A stretch of 64,000 bases of DNA from Kappaphycus alvarezii (GCA_002205965.3 NADL03000466.1:1426001-1490000), one strand, 5' to 3'. Shown: positions 47,936 through 58,168, counted from the first letter of the stretch. Translations and numbers: made by a program. The notes: generated by a model not told the origin, from the sequence alone.

Positions 47936-49166
47936 GATTCTAAGCGGAGAAAACGGACGGGGGTGATTGTAGATTCTTGAGAGTCCTCCAGTGTGTGAAG
48001 GTCACTAATTGTCTGGGCTGTAAAGCAAGACCAGTTCCAAAAGCTCAGATGATCCTATTCTTAGATCGGAAGTGTTTAAAGAAGGAAGATTATCGACGAA
48101 GATTGTCTTCGTGTGGGGATGTCCGGAAGACGTACTAAGGCAAGGAACAAGCTTGTACGAGCAAGTCTCCGATGGGATTAGTATCTCCCTCGATACCAAG
48201 CGGGTGATTCCACTTGTGTTTGGGCGCTAAATCACTTAAGTGCCAGTGGTGCCTGCAGCCTGAAGCAAATAAAAAGAGCAAAATAAAATGAAAAAGAAAA
48301 CAAAGGGAAAACGCCCAACCCCGACGGAAGACAACGTTCAAGGGGACACGAAAGAGTAGAATAAACCAGGCAATAGCCGAATACATCTCTCTTGAGACGT
48401 AAAAGGGCTCAAAGTATCGTGATTTGGGAGCTATATCCAGAGCCAGTACCGAGGTGCTTCTTTAGTTAGGGCTCGCAGGCTCAAGGGTGCAACTACAAAT
48501 AATAGTCACACATATTTGCGGCTACGTCTAATCAATATACAATAAACTACTTGCATACTCGTAAAGTAAGTTTGAGGCCCAGAGGGGCGTAGTTATATTA
48601 CAGTATGTTATCAGATTCCGGGACACATGGTTCTATTAGCGGGGTCCTCTAGGCCCACATCAGATACAGGACTTGGGTCCATCAGGGGGCCTAGTTTTTC
48701 TAACCTTAAGAGTTGACAGAACGACAAAAACAAGCCCCCAAGGTCCTACAGTGCATTAAATGTGCCCTACAAAATTTGTTCCACGCTACATGCACTGTAT
48801 ATGAGAGGAACAAGTACGGGCCCATTTCTAACAGGTTACGAGTCTCATTTTTACAAAACATTCATTATGTTGCTTACGTATTTGATACTATAGCTGACCT
48901 GATAAGCTGTGTAGCGAAGAAGTGCGCTAGCGATGCTGAACTAATATATGGCGCAAAACATCGGTCAAATTACCGGATGGGGCGTGATGCGCCCCTCATG
49001 CCCAGAGACTCTGATTTTTCCCCACGTTTCCAGTGGATGTTGGTGTGTGCCTGGTTTTATTCACATTTTCTAATGAAAATTTGTAGCTAGACGGAAAAAA
49101 ATGCTATGAGCGCATTGAACTCCACAAACATGGTCTCCAGAACTATAAACAGTAGATTGACTCATT
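47936..49166. other. No gene recognised; a few open frames
   Basis: A minus ATG frame of 83 codons (48386-48135) has a hydrophobic start (AIAWFILLFRVPLNVVF), and a plus frame of 125 codons (48713-49090) lacks an ATG start. Neither resembles a known family. The plus strand also has a short coding-like run near 48097-48230 (KIVFVWGCPEDVLRQG). Confidence 0.3.
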
Positions 49167-49283
49167 CCTATGGGGGGAAAAAGGGCCTGGGAATGGGTCA
49201 TCTCGATTTCGCGGGACTACTACGAGCTCCACGTAATCATCCACTTCTATATTAATATATGGCTATGTTTTCGTACGTTGAAC
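49167..49283 (+). pseudogene. Fragment of the novel Pol C-terminal domain (version 1)
   Basis: 117 bp matching the reverse complement of about 29120-29240 in the young gypsy element, with about 9 differences. It encodes WEWVISISRDYYELHVI and on to LCFRTLN; most differences are synonymous or conservative (I/V, V/I, T/S), with one C to W. The flanks do not match the element. It is in the opposite orientation to the RNase H relic that starts four bases later. Confidence 0.85.
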
Positions 49284-49286
49284 AGA

Positions 49287-49610
49287 TAATCTAAATTATC
49301 GAGCGTCTTGACAATCGCGAATCCTTCCTGCTCATAAGTGCTCCAGTTTTATTGGGCTCCCTTAAAGGAACCACCTAGAAATGCAAGCGGCATTTGCTCT
49401 TGCTGATTGAACGGCCTCTTCAAAGTTTTAGGATCTGCCTGGGTGGCCACTCCTGACTAGTGGTTGTCCGAGGCATCCGTGAACGCGTATATGATATTCC
49501 CATTCTGGAAATATGACAAGCAGTTTTCCCTCACCAGCTTCCGCTCTTCGCAAGAAGTTGTGAAAACGGCTTCAGCACGGTCCCCTCTGTGAAACGTTAA
49601 CACTCACTTA
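49287..49610 (-). pseudogene. Reverse-transcriptase-type RNase H relic
   Basis: The minus strand reads GNIIYAFTDASDN, then SGVATQ, MPLAFLGGSFKGAQ and NWSTYEQEGFAIVKTLDNLDY. These are the D and E blocks of a gypsy-type RNase H (TDASD; YEQEGFAI). Two in-frame stops (TAG at the expected Trp after DNH, and TAA after GAQ) show it is dead. The style (PLAFLGGSFKGAQ-NWSTYE) differs from the RNase H of the young element (PVQFASRTLNDAEKRYS), so it is another lineage. Confidence 0.8.
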
Positions 49611-49800
49611 GAACTCCACGTTGTAAACTTGTTTATTTTATTAGCCCTAATTCACAAAAGTCAGAGCATGAAACCTTCACAAAGGTTTTCTCCCAAAAAT
49701 GTATTATTTGCCAGTTGAACTACAGGTTACACGATCTCAGGGATAATGTTGTATTCCACAGGTTTACCTATCTGTGTGACGTGTTATTTCTCAGTTTGCC

Positions 49801-50049
49801 GTGAGTCCAGCCCGATCGGATGTTCATGAAGGGGACGAAAGCCCCAAAGCGATGCCGGGCCTGACGCTCCCACCGGATGAAGTCTCAGTGACGACGGTCT
49901 TCATTGACCTTGCGCCTGTAGCGGAATTCCGCAATCAATTGCTGATCGAGCAGCAGAGCACTCTGGCGCACCAGCGCTTCCCGTCGCGGTTCCTTCCCTC
50001 AGCAGAAACCGCGACGGGAAGCGGCGAAAAAAGCGAGGCGCCGAAGTAA
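49801..50049 (+). other. GC-richer open frame, 82 codons, unknown
   Basis: Opens with GTG and reads MPGLTLPPDEVSVTTVFIDL, then EFRNQLLIEQQSTLAHQRF, ending SGEKSEAPK before TAA. The stretch 49800-50110 is clearly GC-richer than its neighbours. It contains a perfect hairpin (next entry). No family match; it may be an exon or imported DNA. Confidence 0.3.
49975..50023. other. Perfect 17-bp stem hairpin
   Basis: CGCTTCCCGTCGCGGTT (49975-49991) and AACCGCGACGGGAAGCG (50007-50023) are exact reverse complements around a 15-nt loop. It lies inside the open frame at 49801. No T run follows, so it is not a typical intrinsic terminator. Confidence 0.9.
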
Positions 50050-50513
50050 CTTCTGGCCCTCGTCGCCGAAAGCGGGATAGAAATCAATCCCGACGGGCAC
50101 TCCCGTAGTGGAGACTGCCGTTCTCATTGACCTTTTTACCGCGTGCAGCGCACTGAGCACGCGATGCATGCGGTTCAACTATCATCTTTATAACCAAAAT
50201 TTTTGGAGAGCAGCCTAAGCACACACACCATTTGCTTCCAGTCTTCTATCGCCAGCTGTCTCTTCTCTATCTGTCTACCGCCTCCTATCCCTCTCCACCG
50301 CACCTCAACAGCCCGTTCTCCCTTGGCTTCAGCACTCCCAACCGCCCCCGAACCCTCTCTACGGCGATCCGTCTCCCGCAGCGCTCTCCCTCACCACAAC
50401 AGCCCTCAATCCAACCACCGGTTTAGCCATGACACGTTTGTCATGAAGAGAAAATTTTTTTGTGCCCGAGTGTGGAGATAGGAACGGGCACGAGTCTGTT
50501 CCTGCCAGGCAAA

Positions 50514-50570
50514 ATGGCTAAGAATCCCTGGAATTTCCGTAGCTTGTCCGCGTGGGCTGCGTTCAAGCAG
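50514..50570 (+). CDS. Candidate first coding exon
   Basis: After about 300 bp of C/T-rich sequence (50200-50430), an ATG opens 19 codons (MAKNPWNFRSLSAWAAFKQ) ending in CAG followed by gtaagg, a good spliceosomal donor in phase 0. No downstream plus-strand exon could be identified, so this may be a gene start cut off by later insertions. Confidence 0.3.
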
Positions 50571-50600
50571 GTAAGGTGGTTAATGGTTCACTAGATAGGT

Positions 50601-50915
50601 TTAATTATTCGGCCTTCGTAACGACAGGAACTGCTGCAACTTCTCATATCGACATGCAGCAGTCCTTAGTAATCCGAATCTTGTAATATGCTTAGGGTGT
50701 TGTTCTACGAAATGTTCGAGCCCAAAGTTCTCTAGAATCTTTTTTGAGTAGAGAATAAGCGTCCTCACACGAGACTCGGGAGTGCTCCCGCCGTCTAGAG
50801 GTGGCAGTTTGGGATAATTGATCGCTTCTTCGATGCGTTCTAGATCATGGCATGTTTGCCCAGGGGATCGAGCAACGGGGCGATGTCGTTGGAACGGCGA
50901 GCACATACCGGACAT
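50601..50915 (-). CDS. Hypothetical protein, 104 aa
   Basis: ATG-started minus-strand frame with natural composition: DLERIEEAINYPKLPPLDGG, RVRTLILYSKKILENFGLEH, HITRFGLLRTAACRYEKLQQ. It is opposite and close to the candidate exon at 50514. I recognise no family. A second minus frame (51201-50845) overlaps its start and encodes PKT/PKS repeats from the telomere-like run, so one gene with a frameshift is possible. Confidence 0.35.
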   Translation of the reverse strand: MSGMCSPFQRHRPVARSPGQTCHDLERIEEAINYPKLPPLDGGSTPESRVRTLILYSKKILENFGLEHFVEQHPKHITRFGLLRTAACRYEKLQQFLSLRRPNN

Positions 50916-51008
50916 CGATCATCACCAGAGAAAAGCGCGCAGATGAGGCGTAGAGACAACCCCTCACGCCCGTCACCATCGGGTGACGATCAGCCCCTAT
51001 CTTCCCGG

Positions 51009-51068
51009 ATTTAGGGGTTTTAGGGGTTTTAGGGGATTTAGGGGTTTTTAGGGGTTTTAGGGGATTTA
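51009..51068. repeat. 9-nt telomere-like repeat, (A/T)TTTAGGGG
   Basis: Six units of WTTTAGGGG, one with an extra T, followed by a partial unit (ATTTAG). The G-rich strand is the plus strand. On the minus strand the same bases read as Pro-Lys-Thr/Ser repeats. It is either an interstitial telomeric-type tract or a short coding minisatellite. Confidence 0.85.
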
Positions 51069-51114
51069 GTGAAGGAACCAAGACTTGCTCTCCTGCACGT
51101 CCTGGTTCCTTCAC
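51069..51114. other. 12-bp inverted repeat beside the telomere-like tract
   Basis: GTGAAGGAACCA (51069-51080) and TGGTTCCTTCAC (51103-51114) are exact reverse complements with a 22-nt spacer. They begin immediately after the 9-nt repeat. Confidence 0.85.
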
Positions 51115-51462
51115 CGCTACCCTCCACGATTCTCTCACCCCTCCCTCAGCATATTCCTGCTCCCCACCCCGCATGTCATCATATGATGTTGTTCTGGGCA
51201 CTATAGATCCCGCATTTACTGTTGGCGGTTTTTTTCGACTTCATGTCATCTGGATGCCTCTCATCCACATTCACGATTACAGGTGCGTGTCTGCCTTGTG
51301 TACGTCCGATTTCATTCACGCTTCACAAACGCCTTGCCTGAATTGTCATGGCACCCCAGCCTTCCGTCTTGTACACCGCGTGCCGTCAAGCATCCACCAA
51401 CAGTTCAACCATCGATTACCTTTTGCGCGCTCAACACCCCACAGGTGTGCAGTGAGGCAGGA

Positions 51463-51600
51463 TTGTGTCTGGATCATGACACAACACCTTTGTATTGTGT
51501 CAGCCCCTCGACACATACCATAAGGTGTGAAGAACAACTGCTTAAGTCTGTGTCGAGTGGATGACACAATATCTATATACAAATTGTGTCGGGTGGATGC
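51463..51600. repeat. Cluster of TGTGTC/GACACA inverted pairs
   Basis: Three pairs of TGTGTC and GACACA lie at 51464-51483, 51496-51515 and 51549-51568, with spacers of about 8 nt, and a fourth TGTGTC at 51585 has the same following bases (GGGTGGATG against GAGTGGATG). A regulatory or terminal-repeat remnant is possible. Confidence 0.5.
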
Positions 51601-51789
51601 GAAGGGAGATGAGAGGACTGCGGCATTCCGAGCCTCGTTGTCAGTGGAGGGTTTCAAGGACTGGCTGTCATGCCAACCGGCTCTCGGTCCTTATATTTTG
51701 GGCTGATGAAGTAAGCAGCGTAAATTGATCTCAAAATGTGATCAAATACGTATATAACTTCCTGTACCCACTGTACTGTGATCTCCTAT

Positions 51790-52085
51790 GGCACTACACA
51801 TATTTTTTAGTAATAGATTTGGATGCCTTCCGGGCACTTATCCGCACAGTGCTTGCGACAAGACCAAGGTTCTCCGCTAATTTTTCGCTGTTCAAGCCTC
51901 CACCATGCAGTAGAAATGCGACAATCTTGAGCCCACGAAGCAACAAATCTCTGAAATTAGATTTTATGCCCGTAACTCCTGCGATAAAAGTTCTAACATA
52001 TACAATTAGTAAGAAAAAGTCTGGAGCAAGAAGCAACCCAATAAATTTTGTTTGGACACTATAGTCAGAAAATCAAGTCGGAGAG
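51790..52085 (-). pseudogene. PIF/Harbinger-like transposase, N-terminal fragment (inverted copy)
   Basis: The minus strand encodes SDYSVQTKFIG, then GLKIVAFLLHGGGLNSEKLA and ENLGLVASTVRISARKASKS to ITKKY. This aligns in order with the plus-strand frame at 54165-54460 (FDYAVQIDFVG; LRRAAFFLYVGVSTCEKAAA; IGPNTVSVSFMTVSEKI; TKNY). The pattern resembles the helix-turn-helix region of PIF/Harbinger transposases. Downstream of ITKKY the sequence is unrelated, so the copy is truncated. Confidence 0.6.
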
Positions 52086-52640
52086 CTTCCGGATCGAGTT
52101 CAACTACTAGTTCTTCCAAAACAAATATTCGGAAGATATAGCAGAGCAATTACAGACGAATTCAAAGAAAAAAGCAAAACATTATGGCGATCTCTAAGTT
52201 TTAACCATCAGTAGAAAACATATACAGAAGCGCTGCAAGCAGACGACAACTACTATCTTACGCATTTGGACTCTAGGATCTCTTTGGAGTGACCCGAATA
52301 TGTCACGTATTTTAGAACGGCCAGCATTTATTGTAAGAAGTGGTAAATTCCAAAATTACGGGTATTCTGGGTAGAACCCCCCATGACTTGCCCACGTTAA
52401 CCACTCTTCGTATCGTACGCCATGTGGGAATTTAAAATAGCTCCACCAACAAATATCACCTCTCACTGGGAAATATACAGCAATTATCGATAATTTTCAC
52501 GGCAAATGGCACTAAAAAAGATTCATTCAAAATGTATGAAATCCAAAGCAATTGCCTCAAAGAAATTGTTATTACCGACAAAAAAGTCGGATTGCGAAAA
52601 CCTTTAGGCTCTATAAATGCGCTACTCTGCCTTTATGAGC
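52086..52640. other. AT-rich, no gene recognised
   Basis: Only stop-rich frames. Position between the two opposed transposase copies suggests mobile-element DNA, but no terminal repeats were found by eye. Confidence 0.3.
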
Positions 52641-53560
52641 TACATCCGTCACATAAGCCGCAAGAGAGAATCTGAGAAATGAGAAAAGGACAAAAAAAAT
52701 GAAGGTGAAAAAGGACCGATCGTCACCTTCACAGGGTAGGCATAAACAGTCTTGCTATTGTTGAGCGTATTAAGAGAGAAAAAAATATTTCAGGGTTCTT
52801 AAACGACCAGAAGGGCTATGTAAGTAACATTGACACAAAAAACATAGAAAAATCACAGTGAAATAATTAGATAACTAATGAGGACCGCATTTAAGAGAAA
52901 GCACCTGCTTCGAAGTTGAAATATTACCTGGACCTTATTATCTGGGAGTGTGGAGAACAAAAAAATTTATCAGGCTAAGAGCTTTTGATTTTTTGAAATG
53001 TTAAAAAGAAAAATTTCTGTCTAGAGGGCAAAAAATATTGATAAAATGGGCACTATTGCAACGAAGCAATTCGGTCCATAAGTAGAAACTCGTACTGTAA
53101 TCTGATGGAAGTAAATTATCACTGGACCGAACGGAGGGGTTCCGTCACTAATAGCATGACATTTGCGAGGATATAATCGGTTTACCTAAAGAGAGATCGG
53201 AGGTGGAGGATTTATAGCTTGATTTTGTAATCGAGCGTACAGATTTTCTGACTTAGTACTTTAAAAGTTAGCCAAAAAAGTCTAAAGTACTGAAATTCAT
53301 CGGATAGCTCAATGTTGCCTAACAAATATAATATAATAGCGCTTAGATGGGTTTTCATGCAGAATAATACAATTATTTACACGTCACACGTGTTATCAGA
53401 CTGGATTAATGGAAAATTGACCAATTTTATGGAATGACCCACAAGATCATCTGACTTAATCCAATTGAAATGTTTGGCAATGTCTGGACAATAATCTGCA
53501 GTTGAATACCATTTAAGATCTAAAAAGTATTTTCCTGAACAAATAGCCCAAATAGGATCA
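52640..53560 (+). pseudogene. Tc1/mariner-like transposase relic
   Basis: The clearest part is 53345-53500: FMQNNTIIYTSHVLSDWING, then WPTRSSDL, NVWQCLDNNLQ when neighbouring frames are read together. This matches the family pattern F-QDNAP-HTS--V--W and WP--SPDLNPIEN-W. A GGGGFIA-W-like block near 53201 fits the GGGS-MVWG region that precedes it. There are many stops and frameshifts. Both the second Asp (N in the FMQNN block) and the SPDLNPIE motif are damaged. The region upstream is only presumed to belong. Confidence 0.55.
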
Positions 53561-54157
53561 CAATGTGATCGAAATTATCCTTCAAAGCATGTCAAAGCGG
53601 TGCACACTAGTTTTGGAAAGGCAAGGTGCGAAAAAAGACTATTAAGTAAATTTTCAATTACCTTGTTCTGATGCTTCATGATTACACATCTTGGTACAAT
53701 CCTAAATTTTGCGAGAGCATTTTTTTTTATAAAGATGTATACTTCGTATGATCAATCGAATTGAGTTTCCAAATTGAGTTACCTATGTTTTAGGGCGTTT
53801 ATAAAAATTTACAGGAAACGGTGAGTACTGCGCAAATTACCGCGAGTCTACTGGATCTCCCATTTCTTAGGAAAACCGTCTTCCTATCCAAAATACTCTA
53901 CATATATGGGTCGTTCTAAAACGACCCAAAAACACGAGCCATGTTGGACAACCCCAAGGTTCACATAAAATTTGTCATACGATCGCCGTCGTCGCCTGAT
54001 TTCCGTGATTCTGTAAATGTTCGCTGTGAAAGAAGAAAATTCAAACGCAACTGCCACCTGCAGATAGTCCTCTAGTCAATTCAATGCTATCTTTCTTCTT
54101 TCCCCGTCTATTGATAGGGAAAGCACACGTGCTAGATTTCGGACGCGAGCTCTAAAC
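53561..54157. other. AT-rich spacer with a 9-bp foldback
   Basis: No gene recognised. TGGGTCGTT (53907-53915) and AACGACCCA (53920-53928) form a perfect stem with a CTAA loop; it could be a remnant of transposon termini. Confidence 0.4.
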
Positions 54158-55203
54158 TTGTCAACGTGTTTATTTGACTACGCAGTCCAAATTGATTTTG
54201 TAGGGTCTGCCTCGTGGCGCAGTCTTTTCAGCATAAGTTATTCCTTGTTCCAAAGACTACGGCAAGAAATGCGACATTTTATAAAGGATAATAACTACAG
54301 GTTCAGACAAGCCTTGCCTGCAGATCTTAGAAGAGCAGCTTTCTTTTTGTATGTGGGAGTTTCTACTTGCGAGAAGGCAGCAGCACACCTTATTATTGGC
54401 CCTAACACTGTTTCTGTGAGTTTCATGACAGTATCAGAAAAGATAACGAAAAATTATGAACATGCTATACGGTTCCAACTGAGGATAATGAAGTAGCACG
54501 AAAAATGAAAGGTTTCAGAAATATGAGTGGGTTACCCTCCTGTGTGGATGAAAATGACGGAAAACGAAGTGGCCCGCATGTCCCGAAAACAATACTACTA
54601 ACCTAGATGCTATAAGGGCTACATTATCATCGTTTTGTCTCAATTGGTAACAGAAGATCGACTTTATACTTATTTTGATACAGAAAACCCTGTAGTTATT
54701 GCTGACACACCAATTTATGATCAATCCGTATTGAAGAAGAATATTAAAGACGGTAAATGGCCGGGAGCTAGCGTACCACCTCTACTGAATTCTAGAATTC
54801 CAGAAACCCATATCTCATCGGAGACTGAACATTACAGTTGACTACAAACATGATGAGAAGCTGTGAAGAGCGCAAGAAAAATGCTAATCCCGTGTAATAC
54901 ATAAGGGATAAAGTAGCAAGCACCACAAGGAAACACGCAAATTGGCGTTTGTAATATTATAAACCGGTTGCCTTTCCTTCGAGGTGGTATATGTCTCAAT
55001 CCCGAGAACGAAATTGTGATATTTTTATTTGCTTTACCGTACGACAAAAATATAGCGTTAATATTTTCGATGAAGAGAAATTTTATTTTTCAGCAGAAAA
55101 GGAGTATGACGAGAACATTTTGATCATCATGGAGACAAGAGAAGAAAAAAGGCAGCGAGATGCTCTGTTATACTACATAAAAAACGAAATAATCGCTGAT
55201 TGA
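54158..55203 (+). pseudogene. PIF/Harbinger-like transposase, longer copy
   Basis: The N-terminal part (54165-54460) matches the inverted fragment at 51790-52085. It continues into a DDE-type domain split by stops and shifts. RNMSGLPSCVDENDGKR stands where the family has the first catalytic Asp in GAIDG. MLYKGYIIIVLSQLV and NPVVIADTPIYDQSVLKKNI correspond to the F-N-KGYYS--LQ and D-P-----D-SV--- blocks, and DGKWPGASVPPLL follows. The final frame (to 55203) ends KRQRDALLYYIKNEI, like a transposase C terminus. There is no intact ATG frame across it. Assignment rests on motif order, not on a search. Confidence 0.6.
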
Positions 55204-55209
55204 AAACCA

Positions 55210-55856
55210 TCAAACCTTTTCCACAAGCCGCTCTAAAATTTGCCTTGTCTTCTCGAGCTCCTCGTTTCCTCTGCAAAGCTCCTGTATCAAAATCTCGTTA
55301 CCTGCTCCTAACCTCTTGATAAAATCCAAAAGCGAAGATTCACGCGATTGTTTCACACTTTTCCGAGTGCTGGATGTCGGCAATTCAGAAGGACTACTTA
55401 TGTCATCCACAAAGTGCTGAGACTGAAGATCACACTGAGCTTTCCCATACTCCAACACGTGCATCTGTCCAAAAAAACTAAAAGGTATTGAATATATCTT
55501 CATCATCGGTATCACGTCCGGGTCGCTGTAGTTTCGAAACAAAAAGAGAGTATTATTGTTGGATACGAGTGAGCTCTCCAAGCTTGACGGCATCTGAGAA
55601 GAATTAATTCAAACTCTTCTTTCGTTGCTTTCGGTCTCCGTAGCCATCTCTCTTCATCATATGAAAAGAAGTATAACTGTTTCATTGTCCTATTTTGGCT
55701 TTGTTGCAGCATTTCTTGCTTGCGGGGGATCTTCGTATGCAGATGCTGTGTTTTACATTGCAGAATTGCTTTTTGCCTTGCTGGAGCTATGGAAATTTGA
55801 GATGGGGAAAGGGCAAAATGGTTGTACTCGCAGAGTGTTGAGGGAACGCTGGCCAT
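55210..55856 (-). pseudogene. Convergent ORF beside the Harbinger-like transposase, coiled-coil C terminus
   Basis: Two overlapping minus-strand frames: 55856-55512 (YDEERWLRRPKATKEEFEL) and 55593-55210, which ends in a heptad-rich helix (NEILIQELCRGNEELEKTRQ then ILERLVEKV). It converges on the transposase with 7 bp between stops. PIF/Harbinger elements typically carry a second, Myb/SANT-like gene, and this position would suit it, but no clear Trp-spaced Myb repeat is visible. Confidence 0.35.
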
Positions 55857-57009
55857 GATTTAAGAACTGTGCGAAACAGTTTTTGCGGTAAACGAAGATT
55901 GCTTTGGGACAGTGGCTATTTTTGAACCTTTGTGGAACGCGTTAGCATTTTGAGTCTTTAGTTATGGCGGGATATAGGCATTGGAACCCGAAAATGTCCT
56001 ATGGACAATTTCGCACGAAACCGTGTCCCACGCTACCACATGTAGAAAGTACCCTATATGGCTGAAGTTTAGCCCCATTGAGATAAACCTTTTTAAATTT
56101 TGTCGCCCCATAAACCTTGACAATCAAATCCGTAGGTGTTCCTTGAAATGCTTGTACTTGTACTTCCTTCCTGAGCCAAGCGTAACCACTGCCTTCCTCT
56201 ATCTCTTACTCTAAGCTTCCCCCCACTCCTTCTTTATGCTTCCAAGATATATATGGCATACAGTAACGAAAGATCCTGCGACTCTCGTCGGTACACCTCA
56301 ACAGACGACAAGCGCCCTGCCTCAGAGTATGCCACTCTCTGGCACACAGCTGGACAGCTCCCTTTCTTTTCTTTCTTTTTCTTCTAATTTTGAACACAGA
56401 ACCATTCTGACCGCACTGCGCTACGAACCCTCCAACACTCTGACCTCCAAAACACTTCGGATACCTCACCACGACCTCTACCAGTGCTCAAGCCTCCCCA
56501 AGTGCTCCAGCACACACAAAGCTCCTCCCTCGACAAAATCCTGCCTCCTTCAGCGCTCCGAAACACACAACGCTCCTGGCTCCGCAACCCCCTAGTACCC
56601 CAGGCACTTCGCTGCCTCCTTCTCCTCACGCAACCCTCGGAAATAGTTCTCCGTGCCCGCTTCGCTGTTTCTGCACAATGCTGCCTATTACCTTCGATAC
56701 CAGCGAACGACTGAAGTTTGGTCGCAAAACAGCGTTATACGCTGGTTTCATCAGGTATCGCAGAAATATAGGTGCTCGTGGGGTTGTGCTCATGGTGCCT
56801 TTTCGTCGGAAAGCGTCGTGGTTTGCCAGACGTCGCAGAAGGGGACACTGCCCGTCACAGGGCTCTTTTCTTTCTTGCTCTCATCTCCTCTTCTTTCTTG
56901 GATTCCGAAAACACCCAGATCGCGGTAAGCACTTCCCTCCTATCCGCCAACGTCCCTGAATACCCCTCTTCGCACTAATGTTGTAGTAAGTGAGTAGGAA
57001 GCTTCCAAT
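55857..57009. other. C/T-rich region with two hypothetical ATG frames
   Basis: An ATG at 56236 opens 119 codons rich in Ser, Thr, Pro and Leu. An ATG at 56678 opens 93 codons beginning MLPITFDTSERLKFG, with a very basic middle (RRRRRGHC). Neither has a known domain. The C/T-rich stretch 56340-56640 resembles that at 50200-50430 in composition, possibly long 5' leaders. Confidence 0.25.
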
Positions 57010-58168
57010 ATCGAACAAGCCTTCCAGAACGGATTCCCTAGCGGATGACGCGACTTGTAGACGAAACCAACTCGTACCGCCGGTGACCAGCTTTTTTCAC
57101 ACTGCACAGACGGCAGAAGTACAACTTAAACGCGGCCCATTTGGCGGGTCTTACTGAACGCGGGTCCATATGCCACTAGCACTTCTTCTCCAATGTCGAA
57201 CTACTTCTCTTTCCTCGTACTCTTCCTCGCTACCTCGGCTTAGCGAAAGCAGTAGCACACACGCCTGAATCGCCAAACATCTCGAGCAGCCTATGATGAG
57301 GGCCTGCATCGGTGAAACAGTGCCACTGCTTCGTTCTCTAACATCCTTAGATTGATGCCGTATACCGTACGTAACGGAGAGGAAATGGGGGCAAGATCAC
57401 GACGACTATAACCGTAAAGAACTTGTGGAACTACATCTGCCCAGTCTCCGCCACTTCCTACTATTGACGTCTTAGTAGCCTTATTTATCGTGTTTACCAT
57501 CCTCTTCGCCCTACCGTCCGCCATCGGGGCGGAATCTGGTATTCATTCCAGTCCACTCTTTTACCACGCATAATATCCCGCACTGAAGCGGCCATGAAGG
57601 CGTTGGCATAGTCTGAAACAATCCTCCTCGGCGGTCTGAACGTAACAAATATCCTCTGTTGGATGAACCGTACAACGGTACTTGCACTCAATGTCGCACC
57701 CTCTGTTGCACTCGAAATCGGCCACCCCGTCAGATGTTCCATGGCTATCAGGTCGAACCTTTTCTGTTCTTCAACGGCTTGAATGGGCAAGCAAAATCAA
57801 TAGAAAGTCTTAAACAACCTAGTGACTGGAACTCCCAGGCTCGTGTGGTACGTCGGGAGCCTCCTCGCGTGTGGAAAACCGTCGCATGAACTCACATACT
57901 CCGTCATGTCGCGATAGACTCCGAACCACCGGAATCGATCTATTACGAAATTATTTGTCGATCCCACGTCCCAATTTTCTATGTCCTAATGGAATGTAGC
58001 CAGGACCTCCATACGCCGGCCAAGGCGCGGCACGACTCGGAACAAGTTGTCATTCCACAGCATGAACTCCTTTTCGCTTTGCCTTATATCGAATCTTCTC
58101 TTCTCGTTTCTCTCTTGAAACTGCTCCTCCGCCAATAACCTTGACAAGTCCAGCAATTGTGGCTCCAA
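57010..58168 (-). pseudogene. Decayed gypsy integrase
   Basis: The minus strand has QSEKEFMLWNDNLFRVVPRL before the zinc domain, then the core: AMEHLTGWPISS, RRIVSDYANAFMA with the second Asp, and ADGRAKRMV, where the catalytic Glu is Lys. VLYGYSRRD and, at about 57155, GEEVLVAYGPA of the C-terminal region follow. Each block has a counterpart in the young element (GVEHLTGWPIAV, RIISDNALCF, GKAERMVG, VLYGYRRR, GSKVLVVHGKA). It carries frameshifts and stops. The duplicated tail domain of the young element is not found beyond it. Confidence 0.82.

Noticed and set aside
49801-50110. GC-rich island as bacterial DNA with a rho-independent terminator
   Set aside because: The hairpin lacks a following T run, lies inside the frame, and no bacterial gene family is recognised; origin left open.
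53907-53928. Transcription terminator hairpin
   Set aside because: A 9-bp AT-mixed stem followed by A and not T on the plus strand; eukaryotic context gives no reason for an intrinsic terminator.
56384-56629. Arg/Glu-rich minus frame of 81 codons
   Set aside because: Antisense of a C/T-rich tract; composition alone explains it and there is no domain.
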